NCBI GenBank assembly: GCA_963717455.1
Contig: OY970336.1
Location: forward strand, 806,001 to 870,000
DNA: 64,000 bases
Origin: Bog-473 sp963717455
GTDB taxonomy: Bacteria; Actinomycetota; Acidimicrobiia; Acidimicrobiales; RAAP-2
Direction of reading: 5' to 3'
The notes under the pieces are model-generated. The model did no database searches. It saw nothing but the letters and a program-made list of their open reading frames with translations, and had not been told where the DNA came from. The position numbers were made by a program, and so were the translations under genes. Positions 37,362 through 44,862 of the stretch are shown in pieces (the first letter of the stretch is position 1; every line of letters starts with the position of its first letter).

Positions 37362-38810
37362 ATGCGACCCTCTTCGCCCCTCAATGCCCGTCAGGAGGAG
37401 GTGCTGCGCTGGATCGCTGACGGCTGTCCTGATGGCCAGATGGCGGGGTTTTCGTACAAGACGACCGCCGTGGCCCTCCAGAACCGGAGGCTCGTCACTA
37501 TTTCGAAGAGGGACGGTACTTGGCGAGCAGCCCTGACCCACGCCGGTGTCTACTACGTCCAGCATGGGACCTACCCCTTGACTCCAGCCACCGGCCGCGA
37601 ACAGGCATCTGTGCGTCCGGAGCGCACATACCAATCTGAACAGGTCGCTCGACGACGGTTCGACAGCGCCGAGCAGTCCGAGGTGGAGCCCGTTTCCGTG
37701 GCCAAGGTGTTGTCTCCGACGCTTCAGCTCATTGCTGACCTCCTCAAGAATGGTGGAGAGCTCCGGGTCAGCCGGCCGGACATAGCCAAGTACGAAGCAC
37801 GGGTGTCGGCCGCCATTCGGTACGGGAAAGTGCCTGAAGGCAAGCAACTGGTCACCAAGGGCCATCGGTGGACGACCGAGTACGTGATCCGACTCCAAGA
37901 CGCTCCCGAGTGGCTCAGGGCGCCGCTTGATCCGATCTCGATGCCATCAGTACTTCGCCACCCTCATCCGGTCGTGGCTGCGCTGCAAAAGGGCAAGAGG
38001 TTGGTGGGCATCGATCGATCGGTGGCGCACCGAGCGCTTCTGCTCGTTCAAGGCCTGGCCGTCGAGGCTCAGCGGCGGGGGTACGTGGTGAAGGAGAGCG
38101 AGCACAAAAGGGATGCTTATGGCTACGAACGTCGGGAGACCAAGGACCACTTTGCCGTCACGGTCGGTCGCCATGGTGTCGGAGTTCAGCTCCGCCAGGA
38201 AGTCGACCGCGTCCGACACGACCCCACCGCGGTCGAAGAGGCCAAGGCAGCGGGCGACGATCGGTTTCGGATCCCCAGGTTCGACATCATGCCAAGCAAG
38301 CGGCTCAGCATCCACCTGTCGGGTGGGTATGAGCACCGCCAATCCAAGTGGACGGACTCGGCCACAAGGTCCTTGGAAGAGTTGTTACCGCAGATCCTCC
38401 AGGAGATCGAGCTGCGAGCAGATGCGGCCGAAGCTGCACGGCTCGCCGCCATTGCCGAAGCTGAGGAGCGACGCCGGCAGTGGGAACGTGCGATGGACGA
38501 CGCGACTCGTGACTACGCCGAAGCATGCCAAGCAAAGCAGTTACTGCAACAGGCCCATGATTGGCGTCGAGCCCGTCGGGTACGGGACTACCTCGAGGCT
38601 ATGCAGCCGATTGTCGACACCATCGAGGATCCGGACGACGCCATCGCCGCAAAGGAATGGCACCAATGGGCCGAAGAATGGGCAACATTGACCGATCCGC
38701 TCGCCAAACGCCTGGCGATGCCGGTCATCTCCGAACCGAAGCCCGACGATCTCAGACCGTTCCTCCAAGGCTGGAGCCCGTACAGTCCTGATCGGGGCTT
38801 GGGCTGGTAG
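37362..38810 (+). CDS. conserved mobile-element-associated protein of unknown function
   Basis: The 482-residue protein starts at ATG 37362. The first 80 residues look like a winged helix (LNARQEEVLRWIADGCPDGQ, then YKTTAVALQNRRLVTISKRD). A middle region is beta-rich (HFAVTVGRHGVGVQLRQEVD), and residues about 350-440 form a long Ala/Glu/Arg coiled-coil (EIELRADAAEAARLAAIAEA). No catalytic motif is obvious. Proteins of this kind occur in actinobacterial integrative elements, but I cannot assign a function. Confidence 0.7.
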   Translation: MRPSSPLNARQEEVLRWIADGCPDGQMAGFSYKTTAVALQNRRLVTISKRDGTWRAALTHAGVYYVQHGTYPLTPATGREQASVRPERTYQSEQVARRRFDSAEQSEVEPVSVAKVLSPTLQLIADLLKNGGELRVSRPDIAKYEARVSAAIRYGKVPEGKQLVTKGHRWTTEYVIRLQDAPEWLRAPLDPISMPSVLRHPHPVVAALQKGKRLVGIDRSVAHRALLLVQGLAVEAQRRGYVVKESEHKRDAYGYERRETKDHFAVTVGRHGVGVQLRQEVDRVRHDPTAVEEAKAAGDDRFRIPRFDIMPSKRLSIHLSGGYEHRQSKWTDSATRSLEELLPQILQEIELRADAAEAARLAAIAEAEERRRQWERAMDDATRDYAEACQAKQLLQQAHDWRRARRVRDYLEAMQPIVDTIEDPDDAIAAKEWHQWAEEWATLTDPLAKRLAMPVISEPKPDDLRPFLQGWSPYSPDRGLGW

Positions 38811-38993
38811 CCAATCTGAGGGTGAGGGTCGCAGCTTCTGTCTCCGGAACCTCCGGGCGGTGTCTGGACGCGATCCGCAAACCTGGAAGCGTGAACCCAG
38901 GAACGCGCATGGAGGCCATGACCAGCAAACTCGCTGAGGCTTACCATCCAACGAGAGCGGTGACTGCTTGATGATGCATAATGTGAGCCCGAC

Positions 38994-39064
38994 GCGGGTG
39001 TAGTTCAGAGGCAGAACACGAGCTTCCCAAGCTCGGAACGCGGGTTCGATTCCCGTCACCCGCT
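38994..39064 (+). tRNA. tRNA-Gly (anticodon CCC)
   Basis: The acceptor stem GCGGGTG pairs with CACCCGC (39057-39063). The anticodon stem/loop CGAGC-TTCCCAA-GCTCG gives CCC, and the T-arm is CGGGTTCGATTCCCG. The length of 71 nt is normal for Gly tRNA. CCA is not encoded. tRNA genes are frequent integration sites for the kind of integrase found at 36497. Confidence 0.93.
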
Positions 39065-39289
39065 CTCACCGCCACCCGCGGCCAAGGCGATGGTTCTGCC
39101 TGTGATCGAAGAGACCCCTGTCGATGGGCCTGTGGCAGTCGAACCGCTATAGCGTGTGTATCGCTTGGGAAGCTGGTCGTGCTGGGAAGTCTCCGTCGAC
39201 CCACGAGAGTCGGACGGAGACTCTCTCGGCATCGGTGGGTTGTGCGTGGTCGTGAGACACTCCATTGGCTGAACCGTTGTCCAACCACT

Positions 39290-39892
39290 TCACTGCGGTG
39301 ACCGAGGAGATCGTTTCCCTCGGAGTTGCCAGGGGATGTAGTCGGGTTGCTCTCTCCGGCTCTCGTCGATGAAGCGATCGATGTCTTCATGTCGAAACAT
39401 GACACGCCGACCGATTTTGTAGTGCACGAGTCGTCGCTCGGCTACCAGTCTCCTGATGAAGCTCACTGGCACGCCAAAGTATGCAGCAGCGCGATTCACG
39501 TCCATGACTTTCGGTTCATCACCGTCGGAATTCGGCTTCTCTGCACCCATCAATGCGGAGCTTTCTAGACGTTCCCGGAGCAGACGCAACTCATCGTTCA
39601 TGAGCAACATCGTGTCAATCAGTTCTCGCTCTGCTGGCGTATGGTCCGGAACTCGCGGGTCCGGAACCGGCACGCCCATCGCCTCCTCAAGCTTCGGCCA
39701 GAATGAGCGATCAGGAAGGGCTTTACCGTCCTCCCACCTTCGAACGGTCGCAAGACTTACCCCAACGAAATCAGCCACGTCGTGCTGCGTCAGTCGCTGG
39801 TCCTTGCGTGCTTGTGCCAGAGCCTCTCCCCACCCCCCGCCTGGCCAGACTCGTGCCGTCTGCCACTTCTGATAGCTGTAGGGCTTTGTCAT
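39290..39892 (-). CDS. XRE-type regulator fused to an excisionase-like HTH domain
   Basis: The 200-residue protein has an N-terminal Cro/C1 HTH (ALAQARKDQRLTQHDVADFV, then GVSLATVRRWEDGKALPD). The C-terminal part is a MerR/Xis-like helix-turn-helix (VMDVNRAAAYFGVPVSFIRR, HYKIGRRVMFRHEDIDRFID). The latter is typical of excisionases of integrative elements, so it may control excision and gene expression of the island. Confidence 0.82.
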   Translation of the reverse strand: MTKPYSYQKWQTARVWPGGGWGEALAQARKDQRLTQHDVADFVGVSLATVRRWEDGKALPDRSFWPKLEEAMGVPVPDPRVPDHTPAERELIDTMLLMNDELRLLRERLESSALMGAEKPNSDGDEPKVMDVNRAAAYFGVPVSFIRRLVAERRLVHYKIGRRVMFRHEDIDRFIDESRREQPDYIPWQLRGKRSPRSPQ

Positions 39893-39915
39893 GGCTTCGA
39901 TCGCCGTTGACCGTC

Positions 39916-40113
39916 TCAGCCCCGTACCCTGTTACGCCGAGCCTCGGCACATAATTCTTGAGCATTTCGTGCGCCGGGACCGAAGCCAAAAATCCGACAA
40001 AGGGACATGGTGTCGCCGAGCAGATACATGACTGCTGAGCGCACGTTCTCGTCATGCCCCTGGAGGAAGTTGGAGCCAGTCGTCGTTCCTCCACAGCCGC
40101 AGTTGCATTCCAT
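39916..40113 (-). CDS. small cysteine-rich protein
   Basis: The 65-residue product starts at ATG 40113, with AGGAG seven bases upstream. The sequence MECNCGCGGTTTGSNFLQGH followed by DENVRSAV resembles short proteins with a CxCGC cluster and a PGHD-like turn found near mobile-element genes. A metal-binding role is likely, function unknown. Two further cysteines lie in MSLCRIFG and ELCAEARR. Confidence 0.6.
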   Translation of the reverse strand: MECNCGCGGTTTGSNFLQGHDENVRSAVMYLLGDTMSLCRIFGFGPGARNAQELCAEARRNRVRG

Positions 40114-40215
40114 AGCAAGTCTCCTAGTTCGACTTCCTCTACCGACTTGGGCGGATGTTAGGACAGCATCGCCCCGGTTCCACACGGCTGGTTCGTCGCG
40201 ATTGACAAATCAAGG

Positions 40216-40242
40216 AAAGAGCGCTTCGCAAGAGCGCTCTTT
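40216..40242 (+). terminator. bidirectional intrinsic terminator
   Basis: A 10-bp stem (AAAGAGCGCT / AGCGCTCTTT) with a seven-base loop (TCGCAAG) is followed by T-rich sequence on the plus strand. Both strands end in T runs, so it could stop transcription from either side. Confidence 0.75.
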
Positions 40243-40299
40243 TCCCTTCACTTCTAGCGGGGCCGGGACGCGAACCGGGGCCTATTGGTTATGAGCTTC

Positions 40300-40319
40300 G
40301 GTTCTCACGGCGGTTCTCA
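40300..40319. repeat. 20-bp direct repeat, left copy (putative att site)
   Basis: GGTTCTCACGGCGGTTCTCA occurs here and at 47439-47458 with no mismatch. It contains two GGTTCTCA octamers four bases apart, as recombinase core sites often do. Confidence 0.6.
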
Positions 40320-40328
40320 GCAGAGCCT

Positions 40329-41615
40329 TTAGTCAAAAGGTGCTCCGGCGCCTTGAGCCTGATGGGATCCGCCGCCGAGCCGGCGAGCAACCTCGCGTTC
40401 GGGGGATTCGAAGGCGTATGCCATGAGCGAATGTTCACGCTTCGCGATCCCATAGCGCGAGGCGACCGCGCTCCATCCCGCCGTTGCAGATTCGATTTCG
40501 GCCACAATCGAGCGAGCGCGTTCAGATGACAGCCGGAAGAACTCCCGCACCGACAGTGCGAGTTCGATGCTGGCGGTGGCGTCGTCAAGGCTGATCGCTG
40601 TCGTTAGCTCCCCAGGGTTTTCGGGGTTGGGGTTGACGTCATAGGCGGGTGAGAGGTTCCACGATGGCCCCTCTCTCAAGAAGGCGTGGTTCCGAAGATG
40701 GTCGTCGGTGTTGGCGATGAGTACCGAAAACACGATTCGGCGGAAGAGCTCCTCAAGATCGCGTTCGGGCCGCTCTGCATTGACCTCAATGACATCGGCC
40801 GCTATCTCGACGTAGCTACGCCGCTCCATATCGGCCGACTCAAGAAGGGTAAGTGCGCTCGCAAAGCCGATGCGGCGCTGGCCCTCCCGATCAAAACGTT
40901 CGACAAGAAAGACGTTGCGCCCATCAACCTTGATGAGCTGGCTCGGCGGCATGGTGATGCCGGCGGATACTGCCAGTTCGGCAACCACTTGCTCCCAAGC
41001 GGCGACGTCCCATTGGTCGTCATTGCGCGGGAACTTGGCGATGGCGAGTTTGCCAGTCTCAGTCTTTACCGCAGCCTTGGGTCGAGCGCCGCCAAGTGAG
41101 CCACCGGCATTGATGAGATCCTTCAGATCGTCACCGCCGGCGAGGTAGCGATCGGAAGCGGCCAAGAGCCGCGGCAAGGTAACCATCTGGGGAATCCCGA
41201 CATCATCCACCCCGAGGTAGTTACTCGTGCTGGGGAGGCGGAAGCGAAGCGCGCCCTGACGCAGACCGTCTTTGACCCCGAACAAGAAATCAATCGACCC
41301 GAGACTCCGTGGCGCCTCGTTGGCAGCCGCCGCCCGATCACGCTCTTGCCGGCGCAAGAGGTTCTGGCCCCAGCGGTCCGGCGCGGTGTCGGCGAAGATG
41401 TTGAAGAGCTCCTTGCCAACAGGTGGCCGGAAGACCCCAGAGCCGCGAGGGAGAACGGGCTCGAGGTCGTAGGCACGCGGGTCGCGCAGGTAGTCCTCGG
41501 AGTACTCAAACGTGGTGCTCTGCCCGTGCCGCTCGTAGACGCGCAACAATCCGGCTACGACCTCGTGTCCTTCGAGGTCGACGGTGACCTCCACGGCATC
41601 GGGCCGTTCGCTCAT
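40329..41615 (-). CDS. hipA: HipA-type serine/threonine kinase toxin
   Basis: The 428-residue protein has the HipA N-terminal subdomain (VAGLLRVYERHGQSTTFEYS), the phosphate-binding loop region (LGGARPKAAV, then LAIAKFP), the catalytic segment ANTDDHLRNHAFL and DFG-equivalent LSPAYDVNPNP. HipA phosphorylates glutamyl-tRNA synthetase (E. coli type) or other targets and causes growth arrest. It overlaps hipB by four bases, so the two are translationally coupled. Confidence 0.93.
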   Translation of the reverse strand: MSERPDAVEVTVDLEGHEVVAGLLRVYERHGQSTTFEYSEDYLRDPRAYDLEPVLPRGSGVFRPPVGKELFNIFADTAPDRWGQNLLRRQERDRAAAANEAPRSLGSIDFLFGVKDGLRQGALRFRLPSTSNYLGVDDVGIPQMVTLPRLLAASDRYLAGGDDLKDLINAGGSLGGARPKAAVKTETGKLAIAKFPRNDDQWDVAAWEQVVAELAVSAGITMPPSQLIKVDGRNVFLVERFDREGQRRIGFASALTLLESADMERRSYVEIAADVIEVNAERPERDLEELFRRIVFSVLIANTDDHLRNHAFLREGPSWNLSPAYDVNPNPENPGELTTAISLDDATASIELALSVREFFRLSSERARSIVAEIESATAGWSAVASRYGIAKREHSLMAYAFESPEREVARRLGGGSHQAQGAGAPFD

Positions 41616-41941
41616 CGTCGGACCCTTTGGGGCAGGACTTCGTCAGCCCGGAGCCGACCTACGTCGGTGTCGTAAGGGTCAGAGGCTTCGATTACTCGGT
41701 CCAGGACCCCGAGGACGCGGAGCACACGGAAGGTATTTTCCAAGCTGGCCGTACCGCGACCCGCTTCGATGGCCCGCAGGGTGTCCCGAGAGATCCCTGC
41801 CCGAGCAGCGACGGTGCCTGCGGAGAGTCGCTGGAGCTTGCGCCACGACGCCGCATTCTCGCCGAAGGCGCGCAGCCCCCTGCCGAGGGCGGGCGGCTGC
41901 GCTCGGATCTTACGACTGTTATCTTCGCCCTTAAGTTCCAT
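41612..41941 (-). CDS. hipB: HipB-type antitoxin, XRE HTH
   Basis: The 109-residue protein has a Cro/C1 HTH (LQRLSAGTVAARAGISRDTL, then RAIEAGRGTASLENTFRVLR). The arrangement antitoxin-first with four-base overlap to hipA matches the hipBA module. It is expected to bind HipA and repress the operon. Confidence 0.88.
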   Translation of the reverse strand: MELKGEDNSRKIRAQPPALGRGLRAFGENAASWRKLQRLSAGTVAARAGISRDTLRAIEAGRGTASLENTFRVLRVLGVLDRVIEASDPYDTDVGRLRADEVLPQRVRR

Positions 41942-41951
41942 AGTGACGAGT

Positions 41952-41972
41952 ATATCAGTCGTTATCTCATAT
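41952..41972. promoter_or_regulatory. candidate HipB operator
   Basis: The inverted repeat ATATCAG-N7-CTCATAT (six of seven positions symmetric) lies 11-31 bases upstream of the hipB start in an AT-rich patch. This is the place where HipB autoregulation would act. Assignment is by position and symmetry only. Confidence 0.4.
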
Positions 41973-41975
41973 TCG

Positions 41976-42443
41976 CTACGGGGAACGATAGATCTGCATT
42001 AGCAGTTGCACTGTCTTCCATTCGTACTCAGTAATGGATCCGGTGGCACCAGCCAGACGGTCGATAAGGATCTGCGTAAGGTCCTCGACCCGAAGATCAG
42101 GCCGGGCCGGGCCTTGTACTCCGACCAGCTCGTCGAGAAGGCGGAGGGTCGGCCGACCCCGTTCCTCCTCGGCCGGTGTCGCCAGATACGCACGCAGGGC
42201 CGATGCTTCCCTCCCTGATGGAACCTGCTTTCCGGTCTCGACCCGGGACACGAGGGACTGGCTCCCGAAGCGGGCCCCCTGGCCCTTCATGAACTCGCCG
42301 ACGTCGGTCTGGGACTCGCCTCTCACCAAACGGTGCGATCGGAGGGCGGATCCATGCTCGAGGCTCCACGACGGTCCAGCCCCGTCGGCGGGCGGGTTCG
42401 ACCGGGCCGCGTTCACTGACCGGACCTCGCTCGGAATGCGCAT
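41976..42443 (-). CDS. XRE-like transcriptional regulator
   Basis: The 155-residue protein has an HTH with unusual spacing (LRSHRLVRGESQTDVGEFMK, then GSQSLVSRVETGKQVPSGRE) and a C-terminal helical part. It lies 34 bases upstream of hipB in the same direction. It may form a three-gene operon with hipBA or be an independent regulator of the island. Confidence 0.7.
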   Translation of the reverse strand: MRIPSEVRSVNAARSNPPADGAGPSWSLEHGSALRSHRLVRGESQTDVGEFMKGQGARFGSQSLVSRVETGKQVPSGREASALRAYLATPAEEERGRPTLRLLDELVGVQGPARPDLRVEDLTQILIDRLAGATGSITEYEWKTVQLLMQIYRSP

Positions 42444-42506
42444 GGCGTCTGCATAGTCATGACTAGCCCGACTGGTTCGAGGGATCCCGGGACCAGGATC
42501 CCGTAA

Positions 42507-43223
42507 ATGGCATACTACCTGGTCACTTGGGGACAGCGCCTGGCTAGATGGCTCAGCTACTGGTCCGCTGGCAGCCAGTCTGGGTATGACAGCATATGCA
42601 AATGCACCGCAGCGCCCTCAGATATGTTGGCTGACGAGGCGGCCGGAGCGCTTGGGTGGGCCGGCACTGTCGTCCCCGCCCTCGAGTACGCCGGCGCCCT
42701 GATCGACGTCGTGGCCCGGATCAATGAGCCCGAGCTCGAGCGACGCAGCCGGCCCGATCCTGTCGTCGACCGAGCCCTGCTGCGCACCCTCATGGAGCTG
42801 CCCTCTGGCATCGAGATCCCGTTGGACGCGCTCGGTAACGAACACCTCGTCACGCTGCAGCTCGACGGCGACGGCCTGGTGGAGTGGACTGGGCACGGCG
42901 TCCGGCGCACCTACGAGCCGGCCTGCGAGGTGGTGGGTGTCCTGGCGACCGGCCGGCATCTGCGACAGGCGGTCGACGACGTCTCGGCGTTCTCCGGCTA
43001 TTCCCTGCGGGCGGTCTACGGCACGCTCCGGCAATGCGAAGCACTCCGGGGCCGCGCTGCGACCTTCGGGGTGGGCTTAGTGGCTACGGGCGAGCTGGGC
43101 CCGATCGTCGTGGGCGCACCCGAACGCCGGGGCACCCGACCCACCCCGTCACGGTGGCGGTTCTGCGAGCTGGTTTACGAGAGGTGGAGCAGCGACCTCA
43201 GCGAGACTGCTGCCACGCGCTGA
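42507..43223 (+). CDS. protein of unknown function
   Basis: The open frame gives 238 residues. The part from about residue 40 (MLADEAAGALGWAGTVVPAL) onward looks coding, with a winged-helix-like middle (LMELPSGIEIPLDALGNEHL, VTLQLDGDGLVEWTG). The first 39 residues resemble non-coding text, so the ATG at 42624 may be the real start. It is divergent to the xre gene and its 3' end overlaps the next minus-strand gene by 26 bases. No family recognised. Confidence 0.5.
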   Translation: MAYYLVTWGQRLARWLSYWSAGSQSGYDSICKCTAAPSDMLADEAAGALGWAGTVVPALEYAGALIDVVARINEPELERRSRPDPVVDRALLRTLMELPSGIEIPLDALGNEHLVTLQLDGDGLVEWTGHGVRRTYEPACEVVGVLATGRHLRQAVDDVSAFSGYSLRAVYGTLRQCEALRGRAATFGVGLVATGELGPIVVGAPERRGTRPTPSRWRFCELVYERWSSDLSETAATR

Positions 43224-43696
43224 GGTAGCGCGGAACGGCGAAGGCGGCGGAGTGCCGGTCGACGAAGTCGGCGCACTGGTCGATACCGGCCCGGCAAATG
43301 CGCTGCCAGGCCCCCGCTCGCTCGTGGGCCTCGTGCCCGAGCAGCTCGTTGAGTAGCTCACGCCAGGTGGCGGCGGTGTGCCGATCCGCCTCCTCGGCCA
43401 GACCGGGCTCGAGGTAGCGCAGGACGCTCTCCCCCCCACAGGCCATGCAGTCACAGACGAAGACGGGGTCGCCATCGTGAGGCTCGAGCTTGTCGACCCG
43501 GAGGAAGGCCATCAACGGTCCGACCAGGATGGTCTTGGGGCTCTGACGATCGCCTCGGCCCGAGCCGCCGCCTCGCATCGGCAAGAACCGATGGCGTGTC
43601 GATGTGGATGTACCGATGCCCACGGCCGAGGCCCCATTCGCGAGAAGGCCCAGGCCCGAGAGGTCACAACGCATCATCATGGAACCGGGCGCCGCG
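43198..43696 (-). pseudogene. 3' part of TGT/DpdA-like gene interrupted by IS21 element
   Basis: This is the downstream part of the gene that begins at 47167. Reading from the left IS21 junction it gives AAPGSMMMRCDLSGLGLLAN, then MAFLRVDKLEPHDGDPVFVC, the zinc-type motif CDCMACGG and DRHTAATWRELLNELLGHEA. A CxCxxC cluster followed by His about 20 residues later is the zinc site of tRNA-guanine transglycosylases. Joining it to 46587-47167 gives a continuous frame of 359 codons. Confidence 0.7.
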
Positions 43697-43701
43697 TCGA
43701 G
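43697..43701. repeat. target-site duplication TCGAG, left copy of IS21 element
   Basis: TCGAG here and at 46587-46591 flank the matching ends. Confidence 0.85.
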
Positions 43702-43732
43702 TGTGGACGTTGCCGTAATTCCCCAGCAGGAA

Positions 43733-43750
43733 GTTCACGTAATTCCCCAC
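43733..43750 (-). repeat. IS21 subterminal repeat, left end
   Basis: The complement of GTGGGGAATTACGTGAAC. It lies just inside the terminal repeat and matches three copies at the right end. Confidence 0.8.
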
Positions 43751-43768
43751 CGGACTCCGGAATGCAAT

Positions 43769-44107
43769 TTAGTTGATGGCGGCTCCCTTCGATCTGCGAC
43801 GGGTGGCGAGGAGGCCGTTGAGCTGGCCCGCCAGATGGTCGGCCGAAGGCCGACCGAGCTCGGCAGCGATGACGACGGCTTGGTCGCCGCGGCGTAGGCG
43901 GACGAGCCAGATTCGCCCGGCCGGACGTTCCTCGTCGGGAGTGGGTTCATGGTCGACTTCGACGACGACGTGCACTCCGCTGCGCCCGCGTGCCGCGGGT
44001 CGGCACTCCGGCGAGCAGTAGAGGGCGGGTCGTCCCCGTCCGCTTCGAGGGGGAAGCGGGTGGTCACAACCAGGTGCGGCGCAAATGTTCGAGGGTTGCT
44101 CGGTCAT
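43769..44107 (-). CDS. passenger zinc-ribbon-like protein of the IS21 element
   Basis: The 112-residue protein starts at ATG 44107, overlapping the istB stop by four bases, so it is the third gene of the istAB operon. The N-terminus has CAAPGCDHPLPPRSGRGRPA followed by CSPECRPAA, a CxxxxC...CxxxC arrangement resembling a zinc-binding module. The C-terminus has a short helical part (QAVVIAAELGRPSADHLAGQ). IS21 elements normally have only istA and istB. Function unknown. Confidence 0.7.
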   Translation of the reverse strand: MTEQPSNICAAPGCDHPLPPRSGRGRPALYCSPECRPAARGRSGVHVVVEVDHEPTPDEERPAGRIWLVRLRRGDQAVVIAAELGRPSADHLAGQLNGLLATRRRSKGAAIN

Positions 44108-44862
44108 GATCCCTTCTCCTTGCTCGGCAAAGCGGGCCGCTTGTTGGGCCGATAGGACTTCCCTTCCATGTGGATGTGATGGGCCACGTTGACGACCCGG
44201 TCGAGGATCGACTCGGCCACCACGGGATTGGGGAAGAGCGAGTACCAGTCAGAGGCCGATCGGTTGGCCGTGATGATGAGGCTCTTTCCCATCCGCTCGG
44301 TGACCAGCTCATAGAGGTCGTCGGCTTGGGTGACGGTGAACTCGCGCATGGCGAAGTCGTCGAGGATGAGGACCGAGGGCCTGGCCCAAGCGTGCAACCT
44401 GGTCTCCCAGCTGCGATCGGCGTGCCCGCCGGCCAGGTCGGCCAGAAGACGCGACGTCTTGGTGAATGCGCAGCTGTAGCCCCGTCGGCATGCTTGGTGA
44501 CCGAGCGCCTGGGCGATCATGGTCTTGCCGACACCGACGGGGCCGTGGAGGATGACCGACTCGCCGGCCTCCATGAAGCGGAGTGTGGCCAGGTCACGGA
44601 TATGGGCGGCGGGGATCTTGGGGTTGTAGTTGAAGTCGTAGTCCTCGATGGCGCAGACCTGCTCGAAGCGGGCGGCACGCACCCGCCGCGTGATGCCGGC
44701 CGCCTGACGCCGGGAGAGCTCGTCCTCGCAGAGTGCCTGGAGGAACTCGACGTGGCCGAGATCACCCGCTCGGGCCTGGGTGAGCCGGGCCTCGAAGGTC
44801 TCGAGCATCCCCGAAAGCCGCAGCGCCCGGAGCGTCGTCTCCAGCTGATGGGTTCTCGTCAT
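44104..44862 (-). CDS. istB: IstB-type AAA+ ATPase transposition helper
   Basis: The 252-residue protein has Walker A GPVGVGKT (residues 107-114), Walker B SVLILDDF and the helper-ATPase N-terminal helices (LETTLRALRLSGMLETFEAR). IstB assembles on DNA and directs IstA to the target. The gene overlaps the istA stop by four bases. It appears intact. Confidence 0.93.
   Translation of the reverse strand: MTRTHQLETTLRALRLSGMLETFEARLTQARAGDLGHVEFLQALCEDELSRRQAAGITRRVRAARFEQVCAIEDYDFNYNPKIPAAHIRDLATLRFMEAGESVILHGPVGVGKTMIAQALGHQACRRGYSCAFTKTSRLLADLAGGHADRSWETRLHAWARPSVLILDDFAMREFTVTQADDLYELVTERMGKSLIITANRSASDWYSLFPNPVVAESILDRVVNVAHHIHMEGKSYRPNKRPALPSKEKGS

Noticed and set aside
40253..40285. tRNA-like T-arm (CCCGG-TTCGCGT-CCCGG on the minus strand) near the left 20-bp repeat
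   Set aside because: The T-loop lacks the conserved A58, and no anticodon or D-arm could be built, so it is at most a decayed att remnant.
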